Of a stretch of DNA of 64,000 nt, positions 38,308 through 48,044 are shown piece by piece. Position 1 is the first letter of the stretch, and each line of letters starts with the position of its first letter. The notes below the pieces were generated by a model that saw only the letters and a program-made list of their open reading frames with translations, had not been told where the DNA came from and made no database searches. This stretch comes from Acidithiobacillus caldus ATCC 51756 (GTDB lineage Bacteria; Pseudomonadota; Gammaproteobacteria; Acidithiobacillales; Acidithiobacillaceae). Position numbers and translations under genes: made by a program. The stretch spans positions 627,549 to 691,548 of the forward strand of contig NZ_CP005986.1 of the NCBI RefSeq assembly GCF_000175575.2, given 5' to 3'.

Positions 38308-39717
38308 ATGGCCGCACAGACCCTGTACGACAAATTGTGGGACCAGCACGCCATTCTCGCGGAAGACGACGGGCGTACGCTGCTCTACATCGATCGCCAG
38401 TTGCTGCACGAAGTGACGAGTCCGCAGGCCTTTTCCGGTCTGCGCGCGGCGGGGCGTTCGCTGTGGCGTGTGGACGCCAACATTGCGACGGCGGACCACA
38501 ACGTGCCCACCACGGATCGGGCGGCAGGCATCAGTGATCCGGTGGCGCGTCTGCAGGTGGAAACGCTCGATCGCAATTGTCGGGAGTATGGCATCGAAGC
38601 GTTCGGGATGATGGATCGTCGCCAGGGTATCGTCCACGTCATCGCGCCGGAGCAGGGCCTTACCCTGCCGGGGATGACCGTGGTCTGTGGCGATTCGCAC
38701 ACGGCCACCCATGGCGCTCTCGCGACCCTGGCCTTTGGTATCGGCACCACGGAAGTGGAGCACGTTCTCGCGACCCAGTGCCTGTGGGCCCGAAAATCCA
38801 AGAATCTGCGGGTTTGGGTGGATGGACGACTCGCTGCCGGCGTGACGGCCAAGGATCTGGTCCTGGCCATCATTGGCCAGCTGGGTACGGCAGGCGGTAC
38901 GGGTTACGCCATGGAGTTTGCCGGGCCCGCCGTCCGGGACCTCTCCATGGAAGGGCGCATGACCCTCTGCAATATGGCCATCGAGGCCGGTGCGCGCTCT
39001 GGGCTGGTAGCCGTGGACGATCGCACCATCGACTACCTGCGCGGACGCCCCTATGCGCCCAGTGGCGCCGAGTGGGAGGAGGCGGTGGTGACCTGGCGGC
39101 AACTGGTCAGCGATGCCGACGCCCAGTTCGACAAGGAGCTGCGCATGGATGGCAGTAGCGTTCGGCCTCAGGTGACCTGGGGGACGAGCCCGGAGATGGT
39201 ACTGCCCGTGGATGGCCGCGTGCCGGATCCGGACGAGGCCCCCGACGCCATCCGTCGACAGGCCTGGAGTAACGCGCTGCACTACATGGGCCTGCGGCCG
39301 CACACACCCATTACCGACATCGCCGTGGATCGCGTTTTCATCGGCTCGTGTACCAATGCCCGTATCGAGGACCTGCGCGCAGCGGCGCAGGTGGTGCGCG
39401 GGAAGACCAAGGCGGCCTCGGTCAAATCGGCGATGGTCGTACCAGGTTCTGGATTGGTGAAGATGCAGGCCGAAGCCGAGGGGCTGGATGAAATCTTTCG
39501 GCAGGCGGGTTTCGAGTGGCGAGAGCCCGGCTGCTCCATGTGCCTGGCCATGAATGCCGATCGTCTGGAGCCCGGTGAACGTTGCGCCGCCACCTCCAAC
39601 CGCAATTTCGAGGGCCGCCAGGGTGCCGGTGGCCGCACCCACCTCGTCAGCCCTGCCATGGCAGCGGCGGCGGCCATTGCTGGGCATTTCGTCGATGTTC
39701 GTCACTGGCCGCAATAG
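38308..39717 (+). CDS. leuC: 3-isopropylmalate dehydratase large subunit
   Basis: 469 residues, the family length. LeuC and LeuD form isopropylmalate isomerase, the second step of leucine biosynthesis. The aconitase-like Fe-S ligands are visible as [16 protein letters not shown] and [50 protein letters not shown] and [31 protein letters not shown] are typical. CGGAGG precedes the ATG. It is divergent from cca; 166 bases separate the two starts. Confidence 0.98.
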   Translation: MAAQTLYDKLWDQHAILAEDDGRTLLYIDRQLLHEVTSPQAFSGLRAAGRSLWRVDANIATADHNVPTTDRAAGISDPVARLQVETLDRNCREYGIEAFGMMDRRQGIVHVIAPEQGLTLPGMTVVCGDSHTATHGALATLAFGIGTTEVEHVLATQCLWARKSKNLRVWVDGRLAAGVTAKDLVLAIIGQLGTAGGTGYAMEFAGPAVRDLSMEGRMTLCNMAIEAGARSGLVAVDDRTIDYLRGRPYAPSGAEWEEAVVTWRQLVSDADAQFDKELRMDGSSVRPQVTWGTSPEMVLPVDGRVPDPDEAPDAIRRQAWSNALHYMGLRPHTPITDIAVDRVFIGSCTNARIEDLRAAAQVVRGKTKAASVKSAMVVPGSGLVKMQAEAEGLDEIFRQAGFEWREPGCSMCLAMNADRLEPGERCAATSNRNFEGRQGAGGRTHLVSPAMAAAAAIAGHFVDVRHWPQ

Positions 39718-39754
39718 GGGCGGGTCCGTCCCCGCAAAAAAACGCCGCCTTTGG

Positions 39755-39883
39755 ATGCAGTTGGCGCTGGTGGTCTGTAGTTTGGGTCTCGTGGATATCG
39801 GCATTTTGGCGGGCAGCCGCGGCTGGGGCAGTGCTTGTTCCGCCGCCGAGTATCTCGTTTTACGCCGTCTGGAGAAGCGCTGA
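39755..39883 (+). CDS. Possible small ORF between leuC and leuD
   Basis: 42 codons from an ATG at 39755 ending in TGA directly before the leuD ATG (TGAATG). The product starts with a hydrophobic segment (LALVVCSLGLVDIGILAG) and ends basic. No clear ribosome binding site precedes it and no family is recognised. The frame may be chance; stop-start contact with leuD is the main reason to list it. The 166 bases between leuC and leuD hold nothing else visible. Confidence 0.25.
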   Translation: MQLALVVCSLGLVDIGILAGSRGWGSACSAAEYLVLRRLEKR

Positions 39884-40498
39884 ATGAAAGCTTTCACCGT
39901 AGTGGAGTCGGTCCTCATCCCCTTGGACCGAGCCAATGTGGACACCGATGCCATTATTCCCAAGCAGTTTCTGAAGACCATCGAACGCCAGGGTCTGGGG
40001 CGGCACCTGTTCCACGATTGGCGCTATGCCGAGGACGGCACACCCAGAGCGGATTTCGTGCTCAATCGCCCACCCTATTCCTCGGGCCAGATCCTTTTGG
40101 CGCGGGAGAACTTCGGCTGTGGCTCCAGCCGTGAGCATGCGCCCTGGGCTCTGCAGGATTTCGGTATTCGCGCCGTGGTGGCCAGCAGTTTTGCCGATAT
40201 CTTCGCCAACAATTGCGTGCAGAACGGCATTCTTACGGTTACCCTCGACGCCGATCGGATCGAAGCGCTTTTCCAGGCGGTGCAGCGCGAGCCGGGCTAC
40301 CGCCTGCGCATTGATCTCGGGCAGGGCGAATTGGTAGGCGGTGACGGATGGCGGACCCACTTTTCGGTGGCACCGGGCACCCGTCACAAGCTCCTGCACG
40401 GTCTCGACGATATCGAAATCACCCTACAGCACAAAGACGCCATCGCGCGCTACGAGGCTCAGCGTCGGCAGCAGTTTCCGTGGCTTTTCCGTGGGTAG
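39884..40498 (+). CDS. leuD: 3-isopropylmalate dehydratase small subunit
   Basis: 204 residues, the family length. LeuD supplies the swivel domain of isopropylmalate isomerase. [29 protein letters not shown], the [35 protein letters not shown] stretch and the [10 protein letters not shown] region are characteristic. GGAGAAG lies about six bases before ATG. It is downstream of leuC, forming a leuCD unit. leuB is not seen after it here. Confidence 0.98.
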   Translation: MKAFTVVESVLIPLDRANVDTDAIIPKQFLKTIERQGLGRHLFHDWRYAEDGTPRADFVLNRPPYSSGQILLARENFGCGSSREHAPWALQDFGIRAVVASSFADIFANNCVQNGILTVTLDADRIEALFQAVQREPGYRLRIDLGQGELVGGDGWRTHFSVAPGTRHKLLHGLDDIEITLQHKDAIARYEAQRRQQFPWLFRG

Positions 40499-40579
40499 GG
40501 TGAGTTCCGCAGAAACCGCGTCGGCCTGAACCGTGGACAGCGGGATCGATTTGGACTGAGTGACGAGGGGTGTGGCAAG

Positions 40580-40909
40580 GTGAGTCTGGATGGAAATGCA
40601 GAAACGGCTGAAACCGCGGCAGAGGAGGGCCTGCCCCCACTGCGACCAGACGCCGTGATCGTGGAGGCACAGACCAAGCGCGGCAAGATCTGTCGCCTGG
40701 TCGACAATACCGCCACGGTAGCGGTGACAGAGCTGGAGGAGCTCTTGCAGGAACTCATCGCGCAAGATCTTTTTCAACCCCTGGGGCTCAGCTCTGCCGG
40801 CGGCAGCAGTATCCGCATCGGTGCGCCTCAGAGTGGGCACATCCAGCTGGGTGAGACCCTTTATCGCCTCATCGTCATCGACCATGAGGCCCGCCTCGAG
40901 CCCTTCTGA
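40580..40909 (+). CDS. Hypothetical protein of about 109 residues
   Basis: The frame starts at GTG 40580 (AAGGTGAG context). The protein is acidic with no membrane segment or signal peptide, and contains an ELEELLQELIAQDLFQP helix and a C-terminal IQLGETLYRLIVIDHEARLEPF region. No family is recognised. It lies downstream of leuD after 81 bases and may be in the same transcript. Only the clean reading frame and coding-like composition support it. Confidence 0.5.
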   Translation: MSLDGNAETAETAAEEGLPPLRPDAVIVEAQTKRGKICRLVDNTATVAVTELEELLQELIAQDLFQPLGLSSAGGSSIRIGAPQSGHIQLGETLYRLIVIDHEARLEPF

Positions 40910-41066
40910 GGTCGGGCTGGGTTTGCGCCTCCTCGAAGGGTTTACGCACCCTTTCGCAATGGCTTCGATACCGCCTGGTCTGGGCGGGCCGGACGCGCCA
41001 CGATCCGGGCGTTGCCCATGTCTGATCGTTGCGGGCGGGCACCCCCCCGGCTAGGGAAAACCGGGG

Positions 41067-41720
41067 TCAGGGCATGAGGCGCTGGATCTGCCAGGCGTCG
41101 GACTCCTCCTGGCGCTGGTAGGCAAAGCGATCGTGGAGACGGTCGCGGCGCCCCTGCCAGAACTCGAAGCGTGCGGGGACGAGGCGATAGCCGCGCCAAG
41201 CGGGATTGCGCGGGACACTGCCGTCGGGATATCGCGCTGCGAGGCTGGCCACCCGCGCCTCCAGGCTGGCGCGGTCGGCGATGGGTTGGGACTGCTCCGA
41301 AGCGGAGGCGGCCAGTCGGCTGCGGAGTGGACGCTGGCGAAAATAGTCCTCGGCTGCAGACTCGGGCAGCATTTCCGTGCGGCCTTCGATGCGCACCTGG
41401 CGGTCCACTTCCGGCCAGTAAAAGACTAGGGCGGCTCTGGGATTTACCGCCAGATCCTGGCCCTTGCGGCTGCGGCTGTCCGTGTACCAGCACAGTCCTC
41501 GATCGTCAAAATGTTTGAGAAGGACGTAGCGCAGGCTCGGCTGCCCATGGGCGTCGGCAGTAGCCAGGGCCATGGCAGTGGGATCGAAATTGCCGGCCTT
41601 CTCGGCGGCTTCCAGCCACGCCGCCAGTTGTCGGAAAGGGTCGGGATCCAGATCGCGACGATGCAGTTCACCGTGAACGAAATCCCGCCGTGTGCTGCGA
41701 TGATCGATCTCCCCTTCCAT
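41067..41720 (-). CDS. pdxH: Pyridoxamine 5'-phosphate oxidase
   Basis: 217 residues (E. coli 218). The FMN enzyme makes pyridoxal 5'-phosphate from PNP or PMP. The FMN-binding split-barrel region shows TADAHGQPSLRYVLLKHFDDRGLCWYTDSRSRKGQDLAVNPRAALVFYW-type motifs, and the C-terminal end WRGYRLVPARFEFWQGRRDRLHDRFAY...WQIQRLMP matches the active-site region. It is followed upstream by rpiA on the same strand with a 30-base gap. Confidence 0.97.
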   Translation of the reverse strand: MEGEIDHRSTRRDFVHGELHRRDLDPDPFRQLAAWLEAAEKAGNFDPTAMALATADAHGQPSLRYVLLKHFDDRGLCWYTDSRSRKGQDLAVNPRAALVFYWPEVDRQVRIEGRTEMLPESAAEDYFRQRPLRSRLAASASEQSQPIADRASLEARVASLAARYPDGSVPRNPAWRGYRLVPARFEFWQGRRDRLHDRFAYQRQEESDAWQIQRLMP

Positions 41721-41750
41721 GGGGTTGCTCCTCGATTCAGGCGTACGGAT

Positions 41751-42422
41751 TCAGGCTTGCGTGTCCGCTGCGCGACTGATCAGGCCCGATTCACTGCCCA
41801 TGAGCACCACGTCGGCGCGTCGTTGCGCAAAGATACCGTTGTCCAACACCCCGGGAATGCTGTTGATGCGCATCTCCATGGCCAGAGGGTCGGTCAGGTC
41901 GAGGCCAGTCACATCCAGAATCACATTACCATTGTCCGTGGTCACATCCTTGCGCAAGACCGGGCTGCCGCCCAGCTTGACCAGCTGCCGGGCAACGAAG
42001 CTGCGAGCGAAGGGGATCACCTCCACGGGCAGGGGAAAACTTCCCAATGCCGGCTTGTCCTTGCTGTTGTCGGCAATGCAGATGAAGCGCCGGGCGGCTG
42101 AGGCGACGATCTTCTCCCGCGTGAGCGCACCGCCTCCGCCCTTGATGAGACGAAAGTGTGGATCGATTTCATCGGCGCCATCGATGTAGACGGGAATATC
42201 TCCGGTGGCGTTGAGGTCCAGCACCGGCAGACCCAGGGACTTCAGCCGGGCCTCGGTGGCGAGGCTGGAGGCGACATAGCCTTCGACGTGTATCTGGGCG
42301 CGTCCCAAGGCGTCGATGAACAGATTGCTGGTACTGCCGGTGCCCACGCCAACCACCATCCCGGGCTGAATGTAACTGAGCGCCGCTTCCGCAGCCATTT
42401 CCTTGAGGGCCCTAACGTCCAT
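41751..42422 (-). CDS. rpiA: Ribose-5-phosphate isomerase A
   Basis: 223 residues (E. coli 219). It interconverts ribose 5-phosphate and ribulose 5-phosphate in the pentose phosphate and Calvin cycles. [17 protein letters not shown] (phosphate binding), [30 protein letters not shown] (catalytic region), and the [15 protein letters not shown] and [12 protein letters not shown] segments are typical. The start overlaps the end of the DJ-1/PfpI gene by 11 bases. Confidence 0.97.
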   Translation of the reverse strand: MDVRALKEMAAEAALSYIQPGMVVGVGTGSTSNLFIDALGRAQIHVEGYVASSLATEARLKSLGLPVLDLNATGDIPVYIDGADEIDPHFRLIKGGGGALTREKIVASAARRFICIADNSKDKPALGSFPLPVEVIPFARSFVARQLVKLGGSPVLRKDVTTDNGNVILDVTGLDLTDPLAMEMRINSIPGVLDNGIFAQRRADVVLMGSESGLISRAADTQA

Positions 42423-43164
42423 GTCGCGATCCTTTGTGTTGACGAAGTACTTCCAGCTGCGCCACGAAGGCGCGCGTGAGCGCGGCCGCAGAGGCGGGAT
42501 TTTGACCGCTCAGGAGCCGGCGGTCCTGCGTCCAGTGCGGCGACCACGGGGGCCCGAGGTCCGTCTTGTACCCGCACTCCCGGAGACGTTCCTCCAGATG
42601 ATAGGGCCAGTCGCCCGCGAGAGGGGTATCTTCCTCCTCAGCCTTACGGAAACAGCTTACCGTATATCCGCAAAAAGCGCGACGCCCCCCGGAGGCGACG
42701 GCAAGCAGGGCAGCACCGCCGTGACATAGGCTGGCAACGGGAGTGCCCTGGCCCTCGCAGTGGCAGAGTAGGTGCGCAACGGCTGCGCTTTTTGGGAAAT
42801 CCTGCAGGGGCCCGTTGCCCCCAGGGATGAACAGGCCACGCATCGCCTGCAGTAGGTCAGGGTTCAGGCGCCGCAGATCCTGCACCGACGACAGTACTGC
42901 CTGGAGGGAGCGGATCTCCGCGCTAAGGCGCTGCGCACGTCGCTCGTCGCCGGCCAGGTTGTCCGCCTGGAGGCTCCCGGGATCGACCTGCGGTGGTCGT
43001 CCATCGGGCGTGGCAATGAGGACTGGCCAGCCGCTTTCCCGCAGTATGTGCCATGGGATGAGGAATTCCTCTGCCCAGAAGCCGCACTCCAGCAGGACGC
43101 CGGAGCGGAGCCGTAGCTGTTGGCTGCTGCTCAGGAGCATCAATACATAGGGTTGGGTGTGCAT
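42412..43164 (-). CDS. DJ-1/PfpI-family protein (glutamine amidotransferase class 1-like)
   Basis: 250 residues. The nucleophile-elbow [28 protein letters not shown] has the expected cysteine, and [13 protein letters not shown] matches the preceding strand in Hsp31/PfpI relatives. [28 protein letters not shown] is the N-terminal part holding the glutamate. Family members act as glyoxalase III/deglycases, proteases or holding chaperones; the role here is not decided by sequence. It overlaps rpiA by 11 bases, suggesting co-transcription with rpiA and perhaps pdxH. Confidence 0.85.
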   Translation of the reverse strand: MHTQPYVLMLLSSSQQLRLRSGVLLECGFWAEEFLIPWHILRESGWPVLIATPDGRPPQVDPGSLQADNLAGDERRAQRLSAEIRSLQAVLSSVQDLRRLNPDLLQAMRGLFIPGGNGPLQDFPKSAAVAHLLCHCEGQGTPVASLCHGGAALLAVASGGRRAFCGYTVSCFRKAEEEDTPLAGDWPYHLEERLRECGYKTDLGPPWSPHWTQDRRLLSGQNPASAAALTRAFVAQLEVLRQHKGSRHGR

Positions 43165-43814
43165 AACCGGACGATACCATGATCGGGTGGTGCGAGTAAT
43201 AAAACGATAAAAATATCGGTAGAGTTTTTACTAAAAAAAGATCCTAAACACTCTTTTAAATAACATTACAATAATGTGTATACAAGGGCGCAGGTTATAT
43301 TTATATTTGCTAATATTTAGTTATTACAGAAAGCGAAAGGCGTACGCCAAAATCGGCCAAGAGCGGTGTCCCAACTGTAATATTAGAATACATTAATATA
43401 ACTATATTTACCATTGATCGTGCTAATCAATGTTTTTGTTTGCCCAAAAATATTTGAAGCCTTATTCCCTTGCCTAACAGAATAGCCTGATTTACCTTAT
43501 GGACGTTTCCGGCTAGTTAGGTAAAACAGTTCCAGTTCATCATGGTGTCGGCGGTCCGCCGACGGAGCGGGGTTCCCCCGGAGGAGTAGTGTCGTGCTTG
43601 GCTTGCTGATTTGCCACTGCGTTGTGTTCAGCAGGCTTTTCAGTCGCTTAGGCCGATATTGCGGAGTTCGGTGGGCTGGGCAATGCTCAGGTTGTGCGCC
43701 TTCTGCAGGGAAAAAAGGGAGTTCCCGGCACTTGGCATCTCGCTTTTCCGCTCGATGGTCCACAGGCAACACACAATACGGCGGTCGCAAAGATCCGAAA
43801 GGGAGAAATTTCTT
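43165..43814. other. Long intergenic region upstream of cyoA
   Basis: 650 bases between the divergent DJ-1/PfpI gene and cyoA. The first 330 or so bases (to about 43490) are strikingly A+T-rich compared with the rest of the window, and include the palindrome at 43412-43432. The remainder is G+C-rich and may be cyoA leader. Short ORFs here (for example at 43594) have no family resemblance. Promoters for both flanking genes must lie in this region, but none fits consensus well. Confidence 0.6.
43412..43432. promoter_or_regulatory. Perfect 7-bp inverted repeat, candidate operator
   Basis: CATTGAT and ATCAATG are perfect complements separated by seven bases and followed by TTTTTGTTT. The half-sites resemble FNR/CRP-type TTGAT...ATCAA, but the spacing of seven bases instead of four does not fit FNR. 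It could be an operator for the oxidase genes about 380 bases downstream, or a weak terminator. Confidence 0.35.
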
Positions 43815-44774
43815 ATGTACGTAGGTAAGCTCTGGCGCCGGGCGGCGCCTTGGATGGCGCTGCTTGCAGGACTTTGGTCGAGCCAAGCCAATGCCGGGAT
43901 TTTCTGGATCTTTGATCCAAAGGGGGTCATGGCCGACACCAACCTCAAGTACATGATCATTGATGTGCTGGTCATGGGCGCCATCGTCGGCATCACGGCG
44001 CTTCTGGTGGTGTGGTTCATGTGGCGGTATCACAAGGGCAAGAATCGCGGCAGCTATCATCCCGAGTGGTCGCACTCCAATACCATCGAGGTGGTGGTCT
44101 GGGGCATCCCCATCATCGCGGTGGGATTTCTCGCCTACTTTGCCGTGAAGGGCACCTTTGAACTCAATCCCTACAATCCCACGGTGATAACCAAAAACTT
44201 GACGCCCCAATCCCAACGCGTGGATGTGGATGTCATCGCGACGGACTGGCAGTGGCTCTTCGTCTATCCGCAGTACCACATGGCGGTGGCCAATGAACTG
44301 GTTCTGCCCGTCAATACGCCCGCCTTCTTCCGTCTGACGTCGACCTCGGTGACCAGTGGATTCTTCATTCCGCAGCTGGTGGGCATGATCGATGTGATGC
44401 CCGGCATGCGCACCAAGAATGCCTTGTACACGACCCATGTTGGTGAGTACCAGGGGATCTGCTCGGACTACGCTGGCGCCGGTACGTCCTGGATGACCTT
44501 CAAAACGAAGATCGTGCCCCAGAGCGAGTTCACCCAATGGGTGCAGCAGGTCAAGGCATCGCCCAAGACCATGACGGAAGCAAGTTTCGACCGCTATGCC
44601 GAGCCCTACATCAACGTCCATCACCGCGTGGTCTACTTCTCCAAGGTGCCGGACGGACTCTTCGATCACGTCATGATGGAAGTGATGGACGGCAAGACTT
44701 GGCCCATTCCGCCGATGATGACGGAAAACATGGTGGCCTACATAGCAAAGCAATCCGCAGAGCATCGCGACTAG
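43815..44774 (+). CDS. cyoA: Cytochrome bo3-type quinol oxidase subunit II
   Basis: 319 residues from the ATG at 43815 (GGGAGAAA upstream); the frame runs further back without support. A signal sequence (WMALLAGLWSSQANA) and two membrane segments precede a periplasmic cupredoxin domain. The CuA site of cytochrome c oxidases is lost: at the CSxxCGxxHxxM position the sequence reads CSDYAGAGTSWM, with the second Cys and the His replaced, as in quinol oxidases. The C-terminal extension (VYFSKVPDG onward) fits CyoA. First gene of the cyoABCD operon. Confidence 0.94.
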   Translation: MYVGKLWRRAAPWMALLAGLWSSQANAGIFWIFDPKGVMADTNLKYMIIDVLVMGAIVGITALLVVWFMWRYHKGKNRGSYHPEWSHSNTIEVVVWGIPIIAVGFLAYFAVKGTFELNPYNPTVITKNLTPQSQRVDVDVIATDWQWLFVYPQYHMAVANELVLPVNTPAFFRLTSTSVTSGFFIPQLVGMIDVMPGMRTKNALYTTHVGEYQGICSDYAGAGTSWMTFKTKIVPQSEFTQWVQQVKASPKTMTEASFDRYAEPYINVHHRVVYFSKVPDGLFDHVMMEVMDGKTWPIPPMMTENMVAYIAKQSAEHRD

Positions 44775-44796
44775 GACAAAAGGAGAGGATAAGCCC

Positions 44797-46950
44797 ATGC
44801 TCGTAGATCTTCCTGGGGGTTGGAACCCCCTTCTGGGGCGCCTGGCCTGGAGCCAGATCCCCTACGATAACCCCATCCTGGCGCCGCTCTTCGTAGCGGT
44901 GGTCCTGGGTGGCATCGCCATCGTGGCGCTCATCACCTACTACGGCAAGTGGGGCTATCTCTGGAAGGAGTGGCTCACCACCGTGGATCACAAGAAGCTC
45001 GGAGTGATGTACATCATCATCGGCTTGGTCATGCTCTTCCGCGGATTTGTCGACGGCCTGATGATCCGCACCCAGCAGGCCTGGGCCGTGGGGCCCGATT
45101 CATCGGGGGTCTTCGGCGCTCTGCACGGATACCTCACGCCCTTCCACTATGGGCAGGTGTACTCGGCACACGGCCTGATCATGATTCTCCTCGCTGCCAC
45201 GCCGCTGTTGGTGGGTTTCATGAATATCATCGTGCCTATCCAGATCGGTGCGCGCGATATGGCCTATCCCTACCTGAACGCCCTTGGTCTGTGGATCACG
45301 GCGGCGGGTGCGGCGCTCATCATGGCCAGTCTGTTCGTCGGCAATTTTGCCCACAACGGCTGGTTTGGCTACGCGCCCATCTTCGAGATCCAGTACAGTC
45401 CCGGCGTGGGCGTGGATTACTGGATGTGGACCCTGCAGCTCTTGGCTTTGGGTACGACCTTGGGCGGCATCAACCTGCTCGTTACCATCATCAAGATGCG
45501 CGCTCCGGGCATGACCTGGTTCCGCTTGCCCATCTTCGTCTGGGCCAGTCTTTCTGCCAACATCATTGCCCTGACGTCTTTCCCGGCCCTGCAGGTGGCC
45601 CTGGGTCTCGTTGCCGCCGACCGCTATTTGGGCGCCCACTTCTTCACGGCGGGCCTGGGCGGTAACCTCATGCTGTACACCAACCTGTTCTGGATCTGGG
45701 GGCACCCTGAGGTCTACTTCGTCATTCTGCCGGCCTTCGGCATGATGTCGGAGATCTTTCCGGTTTTCTCCGAAAAGCCCCTGTTTGGCTACATCACCAT
45801 GGTGTTGGCGAGTTTCGCCATCGCCGGGGTGTCCTGGCTCGTCTGGCTGCACCATTTCTTCACCATGGGTGCGGGTCCGGATGTCAACAGCTTCTTTAGC
45901 GTGGCGACCATGCTCGTCGGCATTCCCACGGGCGTGAAGGTGTTCAACTGGGCCTTCACCATGTACCGCGGGCGCCTGACCTTCACGGCGGCGATGCTCT
46001 GGGCCATCGGCGCGTTGTTCCTACTGCTCATCGGTGGTTTGACGGGGATGATGCTGGCCATTCCCGCCATCAACTACATGGTGCACAACAGCGTCTTCGT
46101 GATCGCCCACTTCCACTCGATGTTGCTGGTGATCGTCTACGCGGTTTTTGGTTCGGTCATCTTTTGGTTCCCCAAGGTCTTCGGCTTCAAGTTGGATGAG
46201 TTCTGGGCCAAGACCATGTTCTGGCTTTTTACCACAGGTACCGTACTGGTCTTCGTGCCCATGTATATGCTGGGCTTCATGGGCATGACCCGACGTTTGG
46301 ACTATGTCTTCAATGTCCACTGGCAGCCCTACCTGCTAGTGATGGAAGGCGGCATCGTGGTGTACACCCTGTCGGTCTTCGCCTTCTTCGTTCTGCTCTA
46401 CGTCAGCATTCGCGATCGGGTCAAGAACCGGGTAGGGGCCGATGCCTGGGGGACTTCGCGCTCCCTGGAGTGGCTCACCCATTCTCCAGTCCCTTTCTAC
46501 AACTTTGCGGTCACGCCGCACGTCAATGCTCGGGACGAGGCGGCCTGGCGTCGGGCCAACGGTATCGCGGGGGTCCAGCCGGCCAAGTATGTGGACATCC
46601 ACATGCCCAACAACACGGCGGTGGCGCTCTACATCGGTGCATTGACCTTCGTTCTTGGCTTCGCGCTGACCTGGCGGATCTGGTGGCTGTGCCTCGCCAG
46701 TCTCGTGGCCATCATCGTCCTCATGATTGTCCGCTCCTACCGCGGTGACCCTGGCTACATCGTTACGGCGGCGGAACTGGAGCGCATGGAGCGCGAGGCA
46801 ATCGCCCGGGAGCGGCAGATCGATGGCAGCGCTGGTGAACCCGTGGTGGGTGGTGCGCCGGCGGTGGGTCGTCCGGCCATGGCCTATGAGCGCAGTGATC
46901 TGCCGACGACCTCCACGCCTCCGAGCATGGGTCCTGGCGCACGTCACTAA
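44797..46950 (+). CDS. cyoB: Cytochrome bo3-type quinol oxidase subunit I
   Basis: 717 residues (E. coli 663) with about 15 membrane segments. This is the catalytic heme-copper subunit. Low-spin heme His in YSAHGLIMI, CuB and cross-linked His/Tyr in WGHPEVYFVILPAFG, LHHFFTMG, and heme ligands in HNSVFVIAHFHSML are present. The N-terminal WKEWLTTVDHKKLGVMYIIIGL is typical. The extra length lies mainly in a hydrophilic C-terminal tail. It follows cyoA after 22 bases and is followed by cyoC. Confidence 0.97.
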   Translation: MLVDLPGGWNPLLGRLAWSQIPYDNPILAPLFVAVVLGGIAIVALITYYGKWGYLWKEWLTTVDHKKLGVMYIIIGLVMLFRGFVDGLMIRTQQAWAVGPDSSGVFGALHGYLTPFHYGQVYSAHGLIMILLAATPLLVGFMNIIVPIQIGARDMAYPYLNALGLWITAAGAALIMASLFVGNFAHNGWFGYAPIFEIQYSPGVGVDYWMWTLQLLALGTTLGGINLLVTIIKMRAPGMTWFRLPIFVWASLSANIIALTSFPALQVALGLVAADRYLGAHFFTAGLGGNLMLYTNLFWIWGHPEVYFVILPAFGMMSEIFPVFSEKPLFGYITMVLASFAIAGVSWLVWLHHFFTMGAGPDVNSFFSVATMLVGIPTGVKVFNWAFTMYRGRLTFTAAMLWAIGALFLLLIGGLTGMMLAIPAINYMVHNSVFVIAHFHSMLLVIVYAVFGSVIFWFPKVFGFKLDEFWAKTMFWLFTTGTVLVFVPMYMLGFMGMTRRLDYVFNVHWQPYLLVMEGGIVVYTLSVFAFFVLLYVSIRDRVKNRVGADAWGTSRSLEWLTHSPVPFYNFAVTPHVNARDEAAWRRANGIAGVQPAKYVDIHMPNNTAVALYIGALTFVLGFALTWRIWWLCLASLVAIIVLMIVRSYRGDPGYIVTAAELERMEREAIARERQIDGSAGEPVVGGAPAVGRPAMAYERSDLPTTSTPPSMGPGARH

Positions 46951-47004
46951 GGTGAGTTCCGGCTGCGCCGCTGGGCGCAGCCGCATACAAGGAAGAAGCA
47001 TTTT

Positions 47005-47643
47005 ATGAGTGGACATGCAAGCAATACCCCGGATCCAAAGACCGCGGTGCTCTGGGACACGGAGTACCACGGCCACGATGTGATCTCTACACGCAGTCTG
47101 GGTTTCTTTTTGTACCTGTTGAGCGACGGCATGATTTTCGCGACGTTGTTCGCGGCATACGGCGTGCTGAGCTATCAACACAGTTACTTTGGTGGCCCCA
47201 CACCCGCGGATTTCGTCAAGCCGTGGTACACCTTTTCGCAAACCATCGCGCTCTTTCTGAGTGTGCTGGCCTACGGCATGGGTATGACGGCACTCAAGCG
47301 GCGCAGCCGCGGCGGGCTCATCAACGGCTTGCTGGGCGCCTTTGTGCTCGGCGTGCTCTTTCTGGTTCTGGACATTCATGACGTCCTGGATCTGGCGGCC
47401 CACGGCATCACGGTTGCCACGAGCGGCGGTATTTCGGCCTTCATCGTCCTGACCCAGGTGCACGCGGCGCATATCTTCTTTGGCCTGCTGTGGATCCTGG
47501 TGATGATCTACCAGGTGCTGCGGCTGGGCTTCACCGCGGACACCGTCGGGCGGCTGTTGAGTTTGCGGATGTTCTGGCATTTCCAGGCGGTGGTCTGGGT
47601 ATTCGTCTACATTTTCGTTTACCTCTGGGGGTACATGTCATGA
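47005..47643 (+). CDS. cyoC: Cytochrome bo3-type quinol oxidase subunit III
   Basis: 212 residues (E. coli 204) with five hydrophobic segments. LGFFLYLLSDGMIFATLFAAYGVL and the QVHAAHIFFGLLWILVMIYQVL segment match CyoC. The C-terminal RMFWHFQAVVWVFVYIFVYLWGYM is diagnostic. AAGGAAGAAG precedes the ATG. Its stop overlaps the cyoD start (ATGA). Confidence 0.95.
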   Translation: MSGHASNTPDPKTAVLWDTEYHGHDVISTRSLGFFLYLLSDGMIFATLFAAYGVLSYQHSYFGGPTPADFVKPWYTFSQTIALFLSVLAYGMGMTALKRRSRGGLINGLLGAFVLGVLFLVLDIHDVLDLAAHGITVATSGGISAFIVLTQVHAAHIFFGLLWILVMIYQVLRLGFTADTVGRLLSLRMFWHFQAVVWVFVYIFVYLWGYMS

Positions 47644-48026
47644 GTCAGGCACAACATGGGCACCATGGTGGACACGGTCATGCCGACCCCATCCTCCACC
47701 CGGAAGTGCAGATGTCCAGCGGGCGCGGTTACTTTTCGGGTTTTTTGATTTCCACCCTGCTGATGCTCATAGCAACCTTTCTGGTCAGCTCCCATGCAGC
47801 GCCGCCTTTTGGGCTTCTGCTGGTCATCACGGTCTGTGCCGGCATTGCCACCATCGCCCAGATCTACTTCCTGCTGCACATAGACATCTCCGAGCACAAC
47901 ATCTGGAACACCGTGTCGCTGGTGGCGTTCATCCCCTTGTTTGTGCTGACCATCGGTCTGACCTGGTGGATGTTCTCGCAGCTTTACCTGCGCACCATGC
48001 CGCCCATGCCGGGCATGCATGGTTAA
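47640..48026 (+). CDS. cyoD: Cytochrome bo3-type quinol oxidase subunit IV
   Basis: 128 residues (E. coli 109) from the ATG overlapping the cyoC stop; a longer frame back to 47490 is rejected. A histidine-rich N-terminus (HGHHGGHGHADPILH) is followed by three membrane segments, with FYLLHIDISEHNIWN-like IYFLLHIDISEHNIWNTVSL typical of CyoD. The His-rich head is longer than in E. coli. Confidence 0.92.
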   Translation: MSQAQHGHHGGHGHADPILHPEVQMSSGRGYFSGFLISTLLMLIATFLVSSHAAPPFGLLLVITVCAGIATIAQIYFLLHIDISEHNIWNTVSLVAFIPLFVLTIGLTWWMFSQLYLRTMPPMPGMHG

Positions 48027-48044
48027 CTGAGGAGTGTGATACCC

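Noticed and set aside
38272-39981. 569-codon open frame on the minus strand opposite leuC
   Set aside because: Shadow of leuC; no motif or ribosome binding site.
43412-43432. FNR binding site
   Set aside because: Half-sites look similar, but the spacer is seven bases instead of four.
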